Source of the DNA: UBA6927 sp022447855
Lineage (GTDB): Bacteria; Chloroflexota; Dehalococcoidia; Lucifugimonadales; UBA6927
Direction: 5' to 3'
NCBI GenBank assembly: GCA_022447855.1
Contig: JAKUTX010000014.1
Span: forward strand, 1-31,804
Length of the DNA: 31,804 nucleotides
This document shows, piece after piece, positions 1 through 8,686 of this stretch (positions within the stretch are counted from its first letter, which is position 1; each line of letters begins with the position of its first letter). The notes below the pieces were generated by a model that had not been told where the DNA came from, did no database searches, and saw only the letters and a program-made list of their open reading frames with translations. Position numbers and translations under genes: made by a program.

Positions 1-60
1 AAATACATTCATCATCCCGCGCTGTGGCGCAACAGGATTATATACTTCAAGTAAGTGCAT
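1..60 (-). CDS. Truncated start of an unidentified protein
   Basis: An ATG at 60-58 on the minus strand is preceded by a good ribosome-binding site (AGGAGA, 6 nt upstream). It opens a frame that stays open to the window edge, giving MHLLEVYNPVAPQRGMMNVF. Only 20 residues are visible, so I cannot name a family. The gene lies 67 nt downstream of dtd on the same strand and may be the third gene of the fmdB-dtd transcript. The call rests on the ribosome-binding site plus the open frame. Confidence 0.5.
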   Translation of the reverse strand, partial: MHLLEVYNPVAPQRGMMNVF

Positions 61-127
61 CTATCTCTCCTATTATTATTCTAAAGTGATTATACTGAAA
101 TCTTTAAAGATTTTTAATACCTGAGAA

Positions 128-595
128 TTATTTACCCTTTCTGGATAAAAATCTATCATCTGTATCTATCATTAAAGTGAATGGACCAGAATTATGTATC
201 TCAACATCCATCTTACTTTGAAATTTCCCTGTTTCAATTCGTAATCCAGATTTACGGAACGACTCAAGTACTTTAAGGAAAATTTCTTTAGCATCATCAG
301 GTGTTGCAGCCAAAGAAAAACTTGGTCTCCTACCCCGACGAGTATTAGCAAACAATGTGAATTGACTAATAACTAGTAATTCAGCCTGTATATCGATGGC
401 TGATTTATCAAAATCTTTATCTTCAGATGCGAAAATTCTTAAATTTAGAATTTTCTCAACCAAATATTCAACATCTTCTAATGAATCATTTCTTCCAATA
501 CCTATAAAAATTACAAGTCCATCATCAATTGAACTTGGATCCTCACCGACAATTTCTACTGTTGCAGCAGAAACTCTTTGGATGAGAGCGCGCAT
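128..595 (-). CDS. dtd: D-aminoacyl-tRNA deacylase
   Basis: A 155-residue protein with full-length similarity to DTD, the cytosolic homodimeric enzyme that hydrolyses D-amino acids (and mischarged glycine) from tRNA. Visible family marks are the N-terminal MRALIQRVSAATVE strand, the SQxxT motif (SQFTL) followed by RRGRRPSF, and the C-terminal NxGPxT motif (NSGPFT), whose Gly-Pro pair carries chiral selectivity. Both active-site motifs are intact, so it should be functional. Its ATG at 595 follows the TAA of fmdB with no gap, which implies translational coupling. It is a proofreading enzyme and says little about lifestyle. Confidence 0.95.
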   Translation of the reverse strand: MRALIQRVSAATVEIVGEDPSSIDDGLVIFIGIGRNDSLEDVEYLVEKILNLRIFASEDKDFDKSAIDIQAELLVISQFTLFANTRRGRRPSFSLAATPDDAKEIFLKVLESFRKSGLRIETGKFQSKMDVEIHNSGPFTLMIDTDDRFLSRKGK

Positions 596-958
596 TTAAT
601 CTGATTTTGAAGAAATGGAAGGTTTATCTGAAGATGAGTTTTTTTGTGATTTAGAATCTGAAGAATTTTTTGAAGAATCTGTAGAAGTCTTGGATTCATT
701 AGATTTTTCTTTTGAAGATTTTTTATTATCTGAAGAATTCGAATCAACATTATCAGATGATTTACCCATGGAACTAGATTTACTACCATAATCATTCACG
801 TACCAACCACTGCCTTTAAAAACTACAGGTACCACATGAAATTGTCGTGTAGCCTTAGAATTACATTCAGTACAATCAGCAACAGGTTCGGAATCGAAAC
901 TTTGCCTCAATTCAAATTCATGATTACACGAATCGCATCGATAATCGTATCTTGGCAA
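596..958 (-). CDS. FmdB-family zinc-ribbon protein with Ser/Lys-rich tail
   Basis: A 120-residue protein. Residues 1-45 form the FmdB/CxxC_CxxC zinc ribbon: MPRYDYRC opening, cysteine pairs C8/C11 and C29/C32. Residues about 60-120 are a low-complexity tail almost entirely of Ser, Lys, Asp and Asn. The family is a putative regulatory or nucleic-acid-binding small protein, and its biochemical role is not settled. The start is a TTG at 958-956, chosen because GGAGAG sits 6 nt upstream and the family always opens with MPxYxYxC. It is the first gene of the fmdB-dtd operon and has a candidate promoter at 1012-1041. The tail is disordered and likely evolves fast. Confidence 0.9.
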   Translation of the reverse strand: MPRYDYRCDSCNHEFELRQSFDSEPVADCTECNSKATRQFHVVPVVFKGSGWYVNDYGSKSSSMGKSSDNVDSNSSDNKKSSKEKSNESKTSTDSSKNSSDSKSQKNSSSDKPSISSKSD

Positions 959-1011
959 ATCAATCTCTCCAATTAAAAATAAGGAGCCTTAAAAGCGTCC
1001 AATATCATAAT

Positions 1012-1041
1012 AATTTAGCACCGTGACTTCTAAAATGTCAA
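1012..1041 (-). promoter_or_regulatory. Sigma-70-type promoter for fmdB-dtd
   Basis: On the minus strand there is a perfect -35 TTGACA (1041-1036), an 18-nt spacer and a -10 TAAATT (1017-1012, 4 of 6 matches). It ends about 54 nt before the fmdB start. The -35 forms one arm of a small inverted repeat GTCAA-N5-TTGAC at 1037-1051. Confidence 0.5.
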
Positions 1042-1081
1042 CTTAATTGACCTATTGCTTGAGATTAAATTTCCACATTTC

Positions 1082-1111
1082 TTGACATTGATACAAGTCA
1101 AACCATATACT
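1082..1111 (+). promoter_or_regulatory. Sigma-70-type promoter for yqeY-purQ-purL
   Basis: Perfect -35 TTGACA at 1082-1087, 18-nt spacer, -10 TATACT at 1106-1111 (5 of 6). The predicted transcript starts near 1118 and leaves a leader of about 50 nt before yqeY. I see no PurR box or purine riboswitch in that short leader. Confidence 0.65.
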
Positions 1112-1167
1112 CATTTCATGACTGAAATTCATTACTTAAACTCCGATATTTCCTAAGGGAGCGATCA

Positions 1168-1638
1168 TTGTCCGATACTATTGAACAACAATTAATAGCA
1201 GATTTGAAGCAATCTATGATCGAAAAAAATGAGATCAAAAGAGAAACAATTAGATATCTAAGATCCGAAATCCATTATGCCAAAATAGCGCAAAAGAAAT
1301 CACTAAATGAGGCCGATGTAATTGATGTTCTCAGCAAACAAGCACAGCAAAGAAGAGATAGTATAGAAATTTATAGAGACGCCGGAAAAAACGAACTTGT
1401 TACGAAAGAGGAAACTGAACTAGCAGTAATATTAAATTACCTACCTCAACCGCTTACGAGGACAGAACTCGAAGAAATCATCTCAGAAACCATAAAGGAT
1501 TTAAACGCCTCGAATATGCAAGATATGGGTAAAGTTATGAGTAATGTTATGCCTAAAGTGAAAGGGAAAGCTGAAGGACGTGAAGTAAGTGAAATAGTAA
1601 ACTTATTTCTAAACAAAAATAACGATTCGGATCAATAA
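1168..1638 (+). CDS. yqeY: GatB/YqeY domain protein
   Basis: A 156-residue, all-helical YqeY family protein, related to the tail domain of GatB, the glutamyl-tRNA amidotransferase subunit. It opens with the typical helical run (LIADLKQSMIEKNEIKRETI), carries the internal RRDSIEIYRDAGKNEL stretch and LNYLPQPLT, and ends with a glycine-rich GKVMSNVMPKVKGKAEGREV. Length matches the family (about 150). The start is a TTG at 1168, supported by AAGGGA 7 nt upstream. It is the first gene of an operon with purQ and purL, with 1 nt between its stop and the purQ start. Its exact role is unknown; tRNA binding is inferred from GatB. Confidence 0.93.
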   Translation: MSDTIEQQLIADLKQSMIEKNEIKRETIRYLRSEIHYAKIAQKKSLNEADVIDVLSKQAQQRRDSIEIYRDAGKNELVTKEETELAVILNYLPQPLTRTELEEIISETIKDLNASNMQDMGKVMSNVMPKVKGKAEGREVSEIVNLFLNKNNDSDQ

Positions 1639-1639
1639 T

Positions 1640-2341
1640 TTGCGTTTTGGAATTGTAGTCTTCCCAGGAACTTGGAGTGATACAGATTGTTATCATGCAA
1701 TTTCAGACACTCTGAAACAACCAGTTCAGTATATTTGGCATGAAGAGTCTGACTTATCTGATTACGACTGTGTCATTTTACCCGGCGGATTTTCTTATGG
1801 TGATTATTTAAGGCCAGGAGCTATAGCACGTTTTTCCCCAATAGTTAATTCGTTAAAAAAATTTGCTGATGACGGAAATTTAGTCTGGGGTATTTGCAAC
1901 GGATTTCAAATTTTGTGTGAATCAGGACTTTTACCTGGAGCTTTAATAAATAATGATGTACTACAATTCAGATGCAAAGAAACGTTTTTAAAGGTTGAAT
2001 CTCAAAAAAATCCTTTTACGAAAAATATTACAGACAAAGAAATTCTTCAAATACCTATCTCACATGGGCAGGGAAATTATTTCGCAGATGAATCGGTAAT
2101 AAATGAACTTGAAACTCAAGATAGAATAATTTTTAGATATTGTTCTCCAGAAGGGGTTGTAGATGAAAACTCCAATCCAAATGGATCAATAAATAATATC
2201 GCAGGAATAATTAACCAGCATGGGAACGTATTAGGGATGATGCCCCACCCTGAAAGATGCTGCGATCCAATATTAGGAAATACTGACGGAAAACTACTTT
2301 TTGAAAGCGTCATGCAATTTTCTAATATTGCATACTCATAA
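1640..2341 (+). CDS. purQ: Phosphoribosylformylglycinamidine synthase, glutaminase subunit
   Basis: A 233-residue class I glutamine amidotransferase that supplies ammonia to PurL for converting FGAR to FGAM in purine synthesis. The catalytic triad is complete: Cys86 in GICNGFQ, His203 and Glu205 in MPHPE. The PGGFSYGDYLRPGA oxyanion region (48-61) and SHGQGNY (141-147) are typical of PurQ. The start is a TTG at 1640, one base after the yqeY stop, so translation is probably coupled. purL follows after 37 nt. Length is normal and nothing looks damaged. Confidence 0.97.
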   Translation: MRFGIVVFPGTWSDTDCYHAISDTLKQPVQYIWHEESDLSDYDCVILPGGFSYGDYLRPGAIARFSPIVNSLKKFADDGNLVWGICNGFQILCESGLLPGALINNDVLQFRCKETFLKVESQKNPFTKNITDKEILQIPISHGQGNYFADESVINELETQDRIIFRYCSPEGVVDENSNPNGSINNIAGIINQHGNVLGMMPHPERCCDPILGNTDGKLLFESVMQFSNIAYS

Positions 2342-2378
2342 GATTACTAATAATTCGAATTTTAATCTCGGAGAAAAT

Positions 2379-4571
2379 ATGTCAATCATTACAGATCAAA
2401 TGCTAAATGAGCTGGCACTTAAGAAATCTGAATTCTCTACAATAATTAAAATGATAGGGAGAGAACCAAACCTTTTAGAATTAGGTTTATTTGGATCTCT
2501 TTGGAGTGAACATTGTGGGTACAAACATTCGAAACCTCTCCTCAGGATGCTCGAAAGTGATAGCAAAAGGCTCTTGGTTAAACCAGGTGAGGAGAATGCT
2601 GGGGTAATTGATATAGGAGATGAATTCGCGATCGCTTTCAAAATCGAATCACATAATCATCCAAGTGCTGTAGAACCATACGAAGGAGCTGCTACTGGAA
2701 TTGGAGGAATAGTTAGAGATATTTTTGCCATGGGAGCTCGTCCAATCGCATTGATGAATTCACTAAGATTTGGGTCACTCGACAAACCTCAGAACCAGTA
2801 TTTGTTCGAAGGTGTTGTTTCAGGAATTTCAGGATACGGAAATTGTATTGGAATACCAAACGTAGGAGGAGAAACTATCTTCGATGATTCATATGATTCA
2901 AACCCATTAGTCAATGCAATGTGTGTAGGATTATTAAAGCATGAAGACTTAGAAAGTGCGTCTGCAGGAAAACCTGGAAACTCGATTATTTTAGTTGGGG
3001 CTGAAACAGGTAAAGATGGAATACATGGTGCATCCGGACTAGCATCCCAATCTTTCGAAGGTGACCAAGAACAAAGATCTTCAGTACAAGTTGGAAACCC
3101 ATTTTTGGAAAAGATATTAATTGAAGCTTGCCTAGAAGCTGCCTCAACAAATTGTCTAGATGGAATGCAAGATTTGGGCGCAGCAGGACTAACAAGTGCA
3201 GCAATTGAAGCCGCTTCAAAAAGTAACTGTGGATTAGATATAGACATTAACCAAGTTCCATGTAGAGAAGAAAACATGACACCATACGAAATCATGTTGT
3301 CAGAATCTCAGGAAAGAATGCTACTTTTCTCTGAACCAAAGCATCTCCCAAAATTAACAACCATTTTCGAAAAATGGGGATTACAAATAACTGTAATAGG
3401 AAAAGTTACTGATACTGGAAATGTAAGGATTTCAAACCATGGAAAAATAGAGTGTGATGTTCCAATAAAATTTTTGACTTCTCCCCCTGAATATAGACTT
3501 CAAGGCATACAACCAAAATGGATTGAATCCGCTCGGAAATTTGATTTTAATACTCTAGAAATCCCAACATATACTCCCTCTTCTATCCTTGAAAGAATAC
3601 TGTCATCTCCAAATATCGCATCAAAAGAATCTATATACCAACAGTACGACCATCAAGTACAAACCAATACTGTACTTAAACCAGGGCATGATGCTGCAGT
3701 ACTGCGAATAAAGGGCACTACTCGTGCCATAGCATTAACAACTGATGGAAATGGTAGATATTGTTGGCTCGATCCATTCGAAGGAGGAAAAATTGCTGTA
3801 GCAGAAGCTTGCAGAAACTTATCCTGTAGTGGAGCACAGCCAATCGCCCTGACAGATTGTTTAAATTTTGGCAATCCTGAGAAACCAGAAATTTATTACC
3901 AACTGGAAGAATGTATTAAAGGAATAGCAGCCGCTTCAAAAATCTTTGACGCTCCTGTCGTTAGTGGAAATGTTAGCTTATATAACGAATCTGACGGAAG
4001 TGGTATCAATCCCACTCCTATTATTGGTGCTTTAGGAATAATTGATAATGCCAATTTAACTACTCAAATTGGCTTTAGAAATGAAGGAGATATCGTATTT
4101 TTGCTGGGTTCTGAAAAACTTTCAGATGACCCATCATCATTAGCCGGAAGCGAATATCTCAAAGTAATACATGGAATGGTAGCAGGCAAAATTAATATAA
4201 ATTTAGACTTGGAATCAAAAGTTCAAAATGCTTGCAGAGAACTGATAAAAAATGAAGTCCTTAATTCCGCCCATGATTGTTCCGATGGTGGATTAATAGT
4301 TACATTAGCAGAAGCATGTATAGCAGGAAATATAGGTTTTAACTTCGATTTCAATTTGCCAAAACGATGGGATGCTTCACTTTTTGGAGAAGACCAATCA
4401 AGAATTGTTGTTTCTACATCTCTGGAGAATTCTGGAACCCTTCGTAGATACTGTGATTCAATCAAACTACCCTATACAACATTAGGAAAAGTTACAGATG
4501 GAAACTTCAACATAGGTACGCTAATCAATTTATCCATATCTGATTTAGTATCAATGGGAAAGACAATTTAA
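2379..4571 (+). CDS. purL: Phosphoribosylformylglycinamidine synthase, large subunit
   Basis: A 730-residue small-type PurL, the ATP-dependent synthetase subunit of FGAM synthase. It shows the GSLWSEHCGYKHSKPLL motif near the N-terminus, the ATP/metal-binding ESHNHPSAVEPYEGAATG segment, and MQDLGAAGLTSAA. The second half repeats the fold, with GNVSLYNE and SAHDCSDGGL. I place the start at ATG 2379 because GGAG lies 5 nt upstream. An upstream TTG at 2301 in the same frame would overlap purQ by 41 nt and add 26 residues unlike the family. Small-type PurL needs PurQ and a PurS subunit; no purS is seen in this window. It converges on gltX with a 16-nt gap. Confidence 0.97.
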   Translation: MSIITDQMLNELALKKSEFSTIIKMIGREPNLLELGLFGSLWSEHCGYKHSKPLLRMLESDSKRLLVKPGEENAGVIDIGDEFAIAFKIESHNHPSAVEPYEGAATGIGGIVRDIFAMGARPIALMNSLRFGSLDKPQNQYLFEGVVSGISGYGNCIGIPNVGGETIFDDSYDSNPLVNAMCVGLLKHEDLESASAGKPGNSIILVGAETGKDGIHGASGLASQSFEGDQEQRSSVQVGNPFLEKILIEACLEAASTNCLDGMQDLGAAGLTSAAIEAASKSNCGLDIDINQVPCREENMTPYEIMLSESQERMLLFSEPKHLPKLTTIFEKWGLQITVIGKVTDTGNVRISNHGKIECDVPIKFLTSPPEYRLQGIQPKWIESARKFDFNTLEIPTYTPSSILERILSSPNIASKESIYQQYDHQVQTNTVLKPGHDAAVLRIKGTTRAIALTTDGNGRYCWLDPFEGGKIAVAEACRNLSCSGAQPIALTDCLNFGNPEKPEIYYQLEECIKGIAAASKIFDAPVVSGNVSLYNESDGSGINPTPIIGALGIIDNANLTTQIGFRNEGDIVFLLGSEKLSDDPSSLAGSEYLKVIHGMVAGKININLDLESKVQNACRELIKNEVLNSAHDCSDGGLIVTLAEACIAGNIGFNFDFNLPKRWDASLFGEDQSRIVVSTSLENSGTLRRYCDSIKLPYTTLGKVTDGNFNIGTLINLSISDLVSMGKTI

Positions 4572-4587
4572 CATATCCCATTTAAAA

Positions 4588-6072
4588 TCAATTAGGTTTT
4601 GAAAGTATTCTTTTCGCTTTTTGTATGTCTGAAATCACCCTGTCTTTACCAAGGATTTCTAAACTTCCAAATAATGGAGGAGAAACTTTCAACCCACTTG
4701 TGGCAACACGAATCACTCCTAAGACTTGACCCACCTTATAACCTGAAGATTTCGCTAGTGCACGCAACTCAATTTCCAAAGATTCTGAATCAAATGAATT
4801 AACTTGGTTAATTTTTTCCAAAACTAAGGTCAAAATATTTTGAGTGTCAGAATCATTCAAACCCGATTGAATTAATTCAGATACTTCATATGGAAAATCA
4901 TCTTTGAAAAAAAACGTGACCAGAGGGGCAGCATCTACTAATGTTTTTAATCGATCTCGTATAAGTGGAACAATTTTTAATACACGTTGCTTATCAGGTT
5001 TACCTGAGAAAAACTCTGGATTATGTTCATCCCAATAAGAAATCAGATGATCTGTCAATTCATTATCGGTAAGCTGTCGAATGTAGTGTCCATTCATCCA
5101 ATTCAATTTCTCAATATCAAAAATGGCCGGTGATTTTGAAACACGTTCCAATGAAAACTTTTCTACCAAATCATTAACAGAAAACAACTCCGTCGACCCA
5201 TCCAAAGACCATCCAAGCAAACTCAAGAAATTAAATAACGAATGTGGTAAATACCCTAATTCTCTGAATTCAAGTGCGGATGTTGCACCATGCCTTTTAC
5301 TTAGTTTTGTTTTATCCGGAGCATTGATTGTTGGCAAATGGGCTAAATCAGGCATTTCCCAACCAAAAGCTCTATAAATTTGAATGTGTTTAGGAACACT
5401 AGACAACCATTCTTCAGATCTAATTACATGAGAAATTTCCATTTTGTAATCATCGACAATATGAGCCAGATGATAAGTTGGAAAACCATCCGATTTCAAA
5501 ATCACAAAATCACCTTGAAGACGATTATCAAATGAAAGTTCTCCACGAATCAAATCATTAAAATCCGTTATCCCCTCTTTCGGCATCGCAAAACGGACAA
5601 CAAAATCTTTTTGATTAGAAACTTTTTCATTAGAATTATCTAAATCCCTACATTTCCTATCATACCCGGTGAAATCAGGATTTTTTCTGTTATTGTTTCT
5701 TAGTTCTTGGAGTCTCTCTGTAGAACAAAAACATTTATATGCATATCCAGTTTCAATTAATTTTTCAGCATAGCAAGCATATAAATTCAATCTCTCTGAT
5801 TGAGTATATGGTTTAAAAGGACCACCTAAATCTGGTCCCTCATCCCAATCAAGTCCCATCCAAGAAAGGGTATCCAAAATTCTTTCAACCGAACCTGATA
5901 TTTTTCTTGTTTGGTCAGTATCCTCAATCCTTAAAATGAAATTCCCAGAATTGTGCCTCGCAAACAGCCACGTAAAAATTGCAGTCCTTACATTACCCAC
6001 ATGAGGATCTCCAGTAGGACTTGGAGCAAATCTAACTCTCACTCCAGCATTTTTAGTATCAGAAGTATTCAT
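4588..6072 (-). CDS. gltX: Glutamyl-tRNA synthetase
   Basis: A 494-residue class I aminoacyl-tRNA synthetase that charges tRNA-Glu (or also tRNA-Gln if non-discriminating). The Rossmann opening VRVRFAPSPTGDPHVGN contains the HIGH-equivalent HVGN (24-27). The KMSKS-equivalent is KLSKR (256-260). The C-terminal helical anticodon-binding region is present and the length is normal. The start is ATG 6072-6070, which overlaps the rluD stop (TGATG arrangement); a TTG one codon earlier is possible. Because gatB/gatC/gatA and glnS are not in view, discrimination cannot be judged. It is the last gene of the six-gene minus-strand run. Confidence 0.96.
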   Translation of the reverse strand: MNTSDTKNAGVRVRFAPSPTGDPHVGNVRTAIFTWLFARHNSGNFILRIEDTDQTRKISGSVERILDTLSWMGLDWDEGPDLGGPFKPYTQSERLNLYACYAEKLIETGYAYKCFCSTERLQELRNNNRKNPDFTGYDRKCRDLDNSNEKVSNQKDFVVRFAMPKEGITDFNDLIRGELSFDNRLQGDFVILKSDGFPTYHLAHIVDDYKMEISHVIRSEEWLSSVPKHIQIYRAFGWEMPDLAHLPTINAPDKTKLSKRHGATSALEFRELGYLPHSLFNFLSLLGWSLDGSTELFSVNDLVEKFSLERVSKSPAIFDIEKLNWMNGHYIRQLTDNELTDHLISYWDEHNPEFFSGKPDKQRVLKIVPLIRDRLKTLVDAAPLVTFFFKDDFPYEVSELIQSGLNDSDTQNILTLVLEKINQVNSFDSESLEIELRALAKSSGYKVGQVLGVIRVATSGLKVSPPLFGSLEILGKDRVISDIQKAKRILSKPN

Positions 6073-6995
6073 CAAATAATCATACCTTCAATTTTTCCAT
6101 TTAACTTTATTTTATCTAAAAACAAGTTTAGATCACTAGGCAAATCACAGTTCAATTTAACTAAATCTCCATTCCTAGGCAATTTAAACTCGAGCATTGA
6201 AGCATGCAAAAATTGCCTTCCTAGTATATCCATATTAGACCCATACAAATCATCAGAGACAACAGGATGTCCAATGGAAGCAAGATGGACCCTAACTTGA
6301 TGAGTTCTACCGGTAATCAAGTCAATTTCTAATAATGCACAGTCGTCAAACGCTTCCAATATTCGATAAAATGTCTTAGCAACTTTACCATTTGATATTA
6401 TCGCCATTTTTTTACGTAAATTTGGGTGCCTGCCAATAGGAGCCTCTATGAAAGCTTGAGATGCTTTTGGAATCCCGTGAACCAGTGCAATATATCTCTT
6501 CTTAATATCCCTAGACTTGATTTGCTCTGAAATGAATTCGTGAGCTTTATTATTCTTTGCAATAATTATCAATCCACTTGTATCTTTATCAAGTCTATGA
6601 ACTATTCCTGGCCTATTACTTTGAAAATCAGATTCAGACTGATCAAGCATTGACAGGACTGCATTAACAAGAGTCGTATCCGGATGACCTGGCCCAGGAT
6701 GAACAACAAGACCATGAGGTTTGTTAACAACAACAACATCTGGATCATCAAAAATCACTTCGAGTGGTATTTCTTGAGGCATATGTGAAGACCGCACCTC
6801 TAAAGATGGAAAAACTTTGATTGTTTGCCCCTTAACTACCTTATTAGATGCCTTGCTTTGCAATCCATCTAATAAGACTTTTCGATTAGAAATTAATCTT
6901 TGGATTTCAGAACGTGAAAGATCATCACATTTCTCAGCAATATAAATATCTAATCGCTTTCCCGTTTCTTCAACCACTAGAGAAAAATCTGTCAT
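6072..6995 (-). CDS. rluD: RluD-family 23S rRNA pseudouridine synthase
   Basis: A 307-residue protein. Residues 12-50 form an S4 RNA-binding domain (RLDIYIAEKCDDLSRSEIQR). The RluA/RluD catalytic domain follows, with the catalytic aspartate D136 in GIVHRLDKDTSG. NKPHGLVVHPG (91-101) and the late TGRTHQVRVHLASIGHP motif are also typical. This architecture matches RluD, which isomerises uridines in helix 69 of 23S rRNA; related RluA-type enzymes cannot be fully excluded. It lies 9 nt after lspA, and its TGA overlaps the gltX ATG. Confidence 0.92.
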   Translation of the reverse strand: MTDFSLVVEETGKRLDIYIAEKCDDLSRSEIQRLISNRKVLLDGLQSKASNKVVKGQTIKVFPSLEVRSSHMPQEIPLEVIFDDPDVVVVNKPHGLVVHPGPGHPDTTLVNAVLSMLDQSESDFQSNRPGIVHRLDKDTSGLIIIAKNNKAHEFISEQIKSRDIKKRYIALVHGIPKASQAFIEAPIGRHPNLRKKMAIISNGKVAKTFYRILEAFDDCALLEIDLITGRTHQVRVHLASIGHPVVSDDLYGSNMDILGRQFLHASMLEFKLPRNGDLVKLNCDLPSDLNLFLDKIKLNGKIEGMII

Positions 6996-7004
6996 ATTAA
7001 ATAT

Positions 7005-7556
7005 TTACTCATCTCCAACATGGTTTTGGAAAGAAGGGAAAAATTCGTTAAGAACGAATTTGATTACCAGAATTGTAATACCTACAGAAATTGCAGAGTC
7101 AGCGACATTAAAAATCGGCCATGCTCCTACATCAAAAAAATCAACTACTTTACCCTGAGTAACTCTTTCCCAAAGATTGCCTAAAGCACCACCCAAAAGC
7201 ATTCCAATAGATATACGCAACAAATCATCATTCATTGCATATTTCCTGTAAAAATAAATCAAAAATACTATGGCAAAAATAGAAGCAATTATCAAAAATG
7301 TCGTAGCACTTTGTAACAGCCCAAATGCCGTTCCAGAATTAGTATGATATGTAATTCGAAAAAATCCTTCTGCAGGCCAAGATTCCCCAAGGAAGAAATT
7401 CGTCGACACAAAATACTTGCTTGAGAAATCAAGACCCAAGACTATTAATATTACAGAAAATAATAAATAGTCTCTGAACCAAGGAATTTTACGATCTACC
7501 GAAGAAGCATATCTTTTGAAAAGAAAATTTTTGATAGCCAAATTTATTTCCCCCAC
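7005..7556 (-). CDS. lspA: Lipoprotein signal peptidase (signal peptidase II)
   Basis: A membrane aspartyl protease that removes signal peptides from diacylglyceryl-modified prolipoproteins. Four hydrophobic segments are visible at about 29-50, 75-103, 114-128 and 149-175. Both catalytic aspartates are in place: D139 in GKVVDFFDV and D153 in FNVADSAI. The NSGTAFGLL loop is typical. At the annotated GTG (7556) it overlaps the methyltransferase by 13 nt. A TTG at 7541, with GGGGGA 7 nt upstream, is an equally good start giving 178 residues and no overlap. A substrate is encoded in this window: the lipobox cyclophilin at 18498-19187. Confidence 0.94.
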   Translation of the reverse strand: MGEINLAIKNFLFKRYASSVDRKIPWFRDYLLFSVILIVLGLDFSSKYFVSTNFFLGESWPAEGFFRITYHTNSGTAFGLLQSATTFLIIASIFAIVFLIYFYRKYAMNDDLLRISIGMLLGGALGNLWERVTQGKVVDFFDVGAWPIFNVADSAISVGITILVIKFVLNEFFPSFQNHVGDE

Positions 7557-8176
7557 CTGACCAACATAATCCCATCGCGTACTGGTAATAAAACATGTTT
7601 TACCCGAGTATCTTTTAATATATGTTCATTAAAGCGTTGTAATGGATTTGGTTCAGCATCATCTAATACTCGACCACTCCATAAAACATTATCAATAACC
7701 ATAATTCCATGCGGAGCAAGCAATGGTAGTGCAGCCTCATAATATTCAACGTAGGGCTCTTTATCAGCATCAATAAAAATCACATCAAATACACCATCTA
7801 GTGTTTCTAATGTCTCTAATGCTGGACCTAATTCAACCCTGATTTTATGACCATTTGAACTTTTCTTAAAAAAATCTTGAGCCAATTGCGTAGTATCAGG
7901 ATCAATATCACATGAAATCAGTTCACCATCTTCAGGTAAAGCTTCAGCCATCATTTGAGCACTGAAACCAGTAAATAGACCCAATTCTAAAACTCTTTTT
8001 GCATTAGTAGCCCAAACTAGCATCTGCAATAGCGAGCCCTCAATAGGCCCACTAATCATTTGATAAGACTCTGAAGTCTTTTTTGTAACTTCAATTAATT
8101 CGTTCAGATAATCCGGCAATTTTGAAGTATGGTTAATAGAATAATTATCTATTTCTTCTGACACTAATCTAAGCAT
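7544..8176 (-). CDS. O-methyltransferase, family 3 (CCoAOMT/COMT-like)
   Basis: A 210-residue soluble SAM-dependent methyltransferase. Motif I is VLELGLFTG (62-70), followed by the acidic SCDIDPD (88-94). FIDADK (134-139) and IDNVLW (161-166) carry the Asp/Asn residues that bind the divalent metal in catechol/caffeoyl-CoA O-methyltransferases. The true substrate is unknown; bacterial members methylate small catechols or flavonoid-like phenols. The start is ATG 8176, chosen because GGAGGA sits 7 nt upstream; a TTG five codons earlier would lie on top of that site. It starts 24 nt after the subunit-3-like gene and runs into lspA, so it belongs to the same transcript. Confidence 0.9.
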   Translation of the reverse strand: MLRLVSEEIDNYSINHTSKLPDYLNELIEVTKKTSESYQMISGPIEGSLLQMLVWATNAKRVLELGLFTGFSAQMMAEALPEDGELISCDIDPDTTQLAQDFFKKSSNGHKIRVELGPALETLETLDGVFDVIFIDADKEPYVEYYEAALPLLAPHGIMVIDNVLWSGRVLDDAEPNPLQRFNEHILKDTRVKHVLLPVRDGIMLVRWGK

Positions 8177-8200
8177 AATAAATTCCTCCAAAAAATTTAT

Positions 8201-8674
8201 CTATGTTTGACGAAATTTTTGACCTCGATTCAGGACATTTTTAAGTTTTCCCAAATCCCACGCTTCCAATTCATATCCGATAGGCTGAGGTGCCTGAGAA
8301 TGATTTGACAGTAATTTCTGAACATCTGGACAAATATAATATCCATTAAAAGTTTGACGAACCAAAAATGCAAAAAATACAGGGAATACCTTTTCAATAT
8401 AAACCAGTACATTCTCTTTTTCAAAATCAGACAATTCTTCAAAGCAAGATGAGTAATGATTGTTCGAATAAATTTGCAATTGTGTCAAACCATCTAAAAA
8501 CTCCCTTCTAGCGCTAGTATCCGATAACAATCTGGTCTCTATCCATAAATCCACTCCTACCGATCCTGCAGACGGCATATCATCAGAAACTGGAATAATG
8601 CAATCTACGATCGAAATAACTAGATTCCTTTGTTCGGAAGTAAAAATTGTCTCTATTTTACTATCGTCCATCAT
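8201..8674 (-). CDS. Gluconate 2-dehydrogenase subunit 3-like protein
   Basis: A 157-residue protein of the gluconate 2-dehydrogenase subunit 3 family (partner of GMC flavoproteins). Its opening FTSEQRNLVISIVDCIIPVSDDMPSAGSVG contains the family's characteristic IIP...PSAG pattern. In known three-subunit dehydrogenases this small subunit helps mature and export the flavoprotein and usually has a Tat signal. Here no RR motif or hydrophobic leader is visible, so the pair may stay in the cytoplasm. The start ATG is doubled; GGAGAAG lies just upstream, inside the 12-nt gap after the GMC gene. No cytochrome c subunit follows. Confidence 0.8.
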   Translation of the reverse strand: MMDDSKIETIFTSEQRNLVISIVDCIIPVSDDMPSAGSVGVDLWIETRLLSDTSARREFLDGLTQLQIYSNNHYSSCFEELSDFEKENVLVYIEKVFPVFFAFLVRQTFNGYYICPDVQKLLSNHSQAPQPIGYELEAWDLGKLKNVLNRGQKFRQT

Positions 8675-8686
8675 CTTCTCCTTGCA

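Noticed and set aside
556..795. Alternative frame over the fmdB tail
   Set aside because: Low-complexity shadow of the Ser/Lys-rich region; no start signal or family.
2301..2378. Longer purL start at a TTG overlapping purQ
   Set aside because: No ribosome-binding site and the extra 26 residues do not look like PurL; ATG 2379 has GGAG at good spacing.
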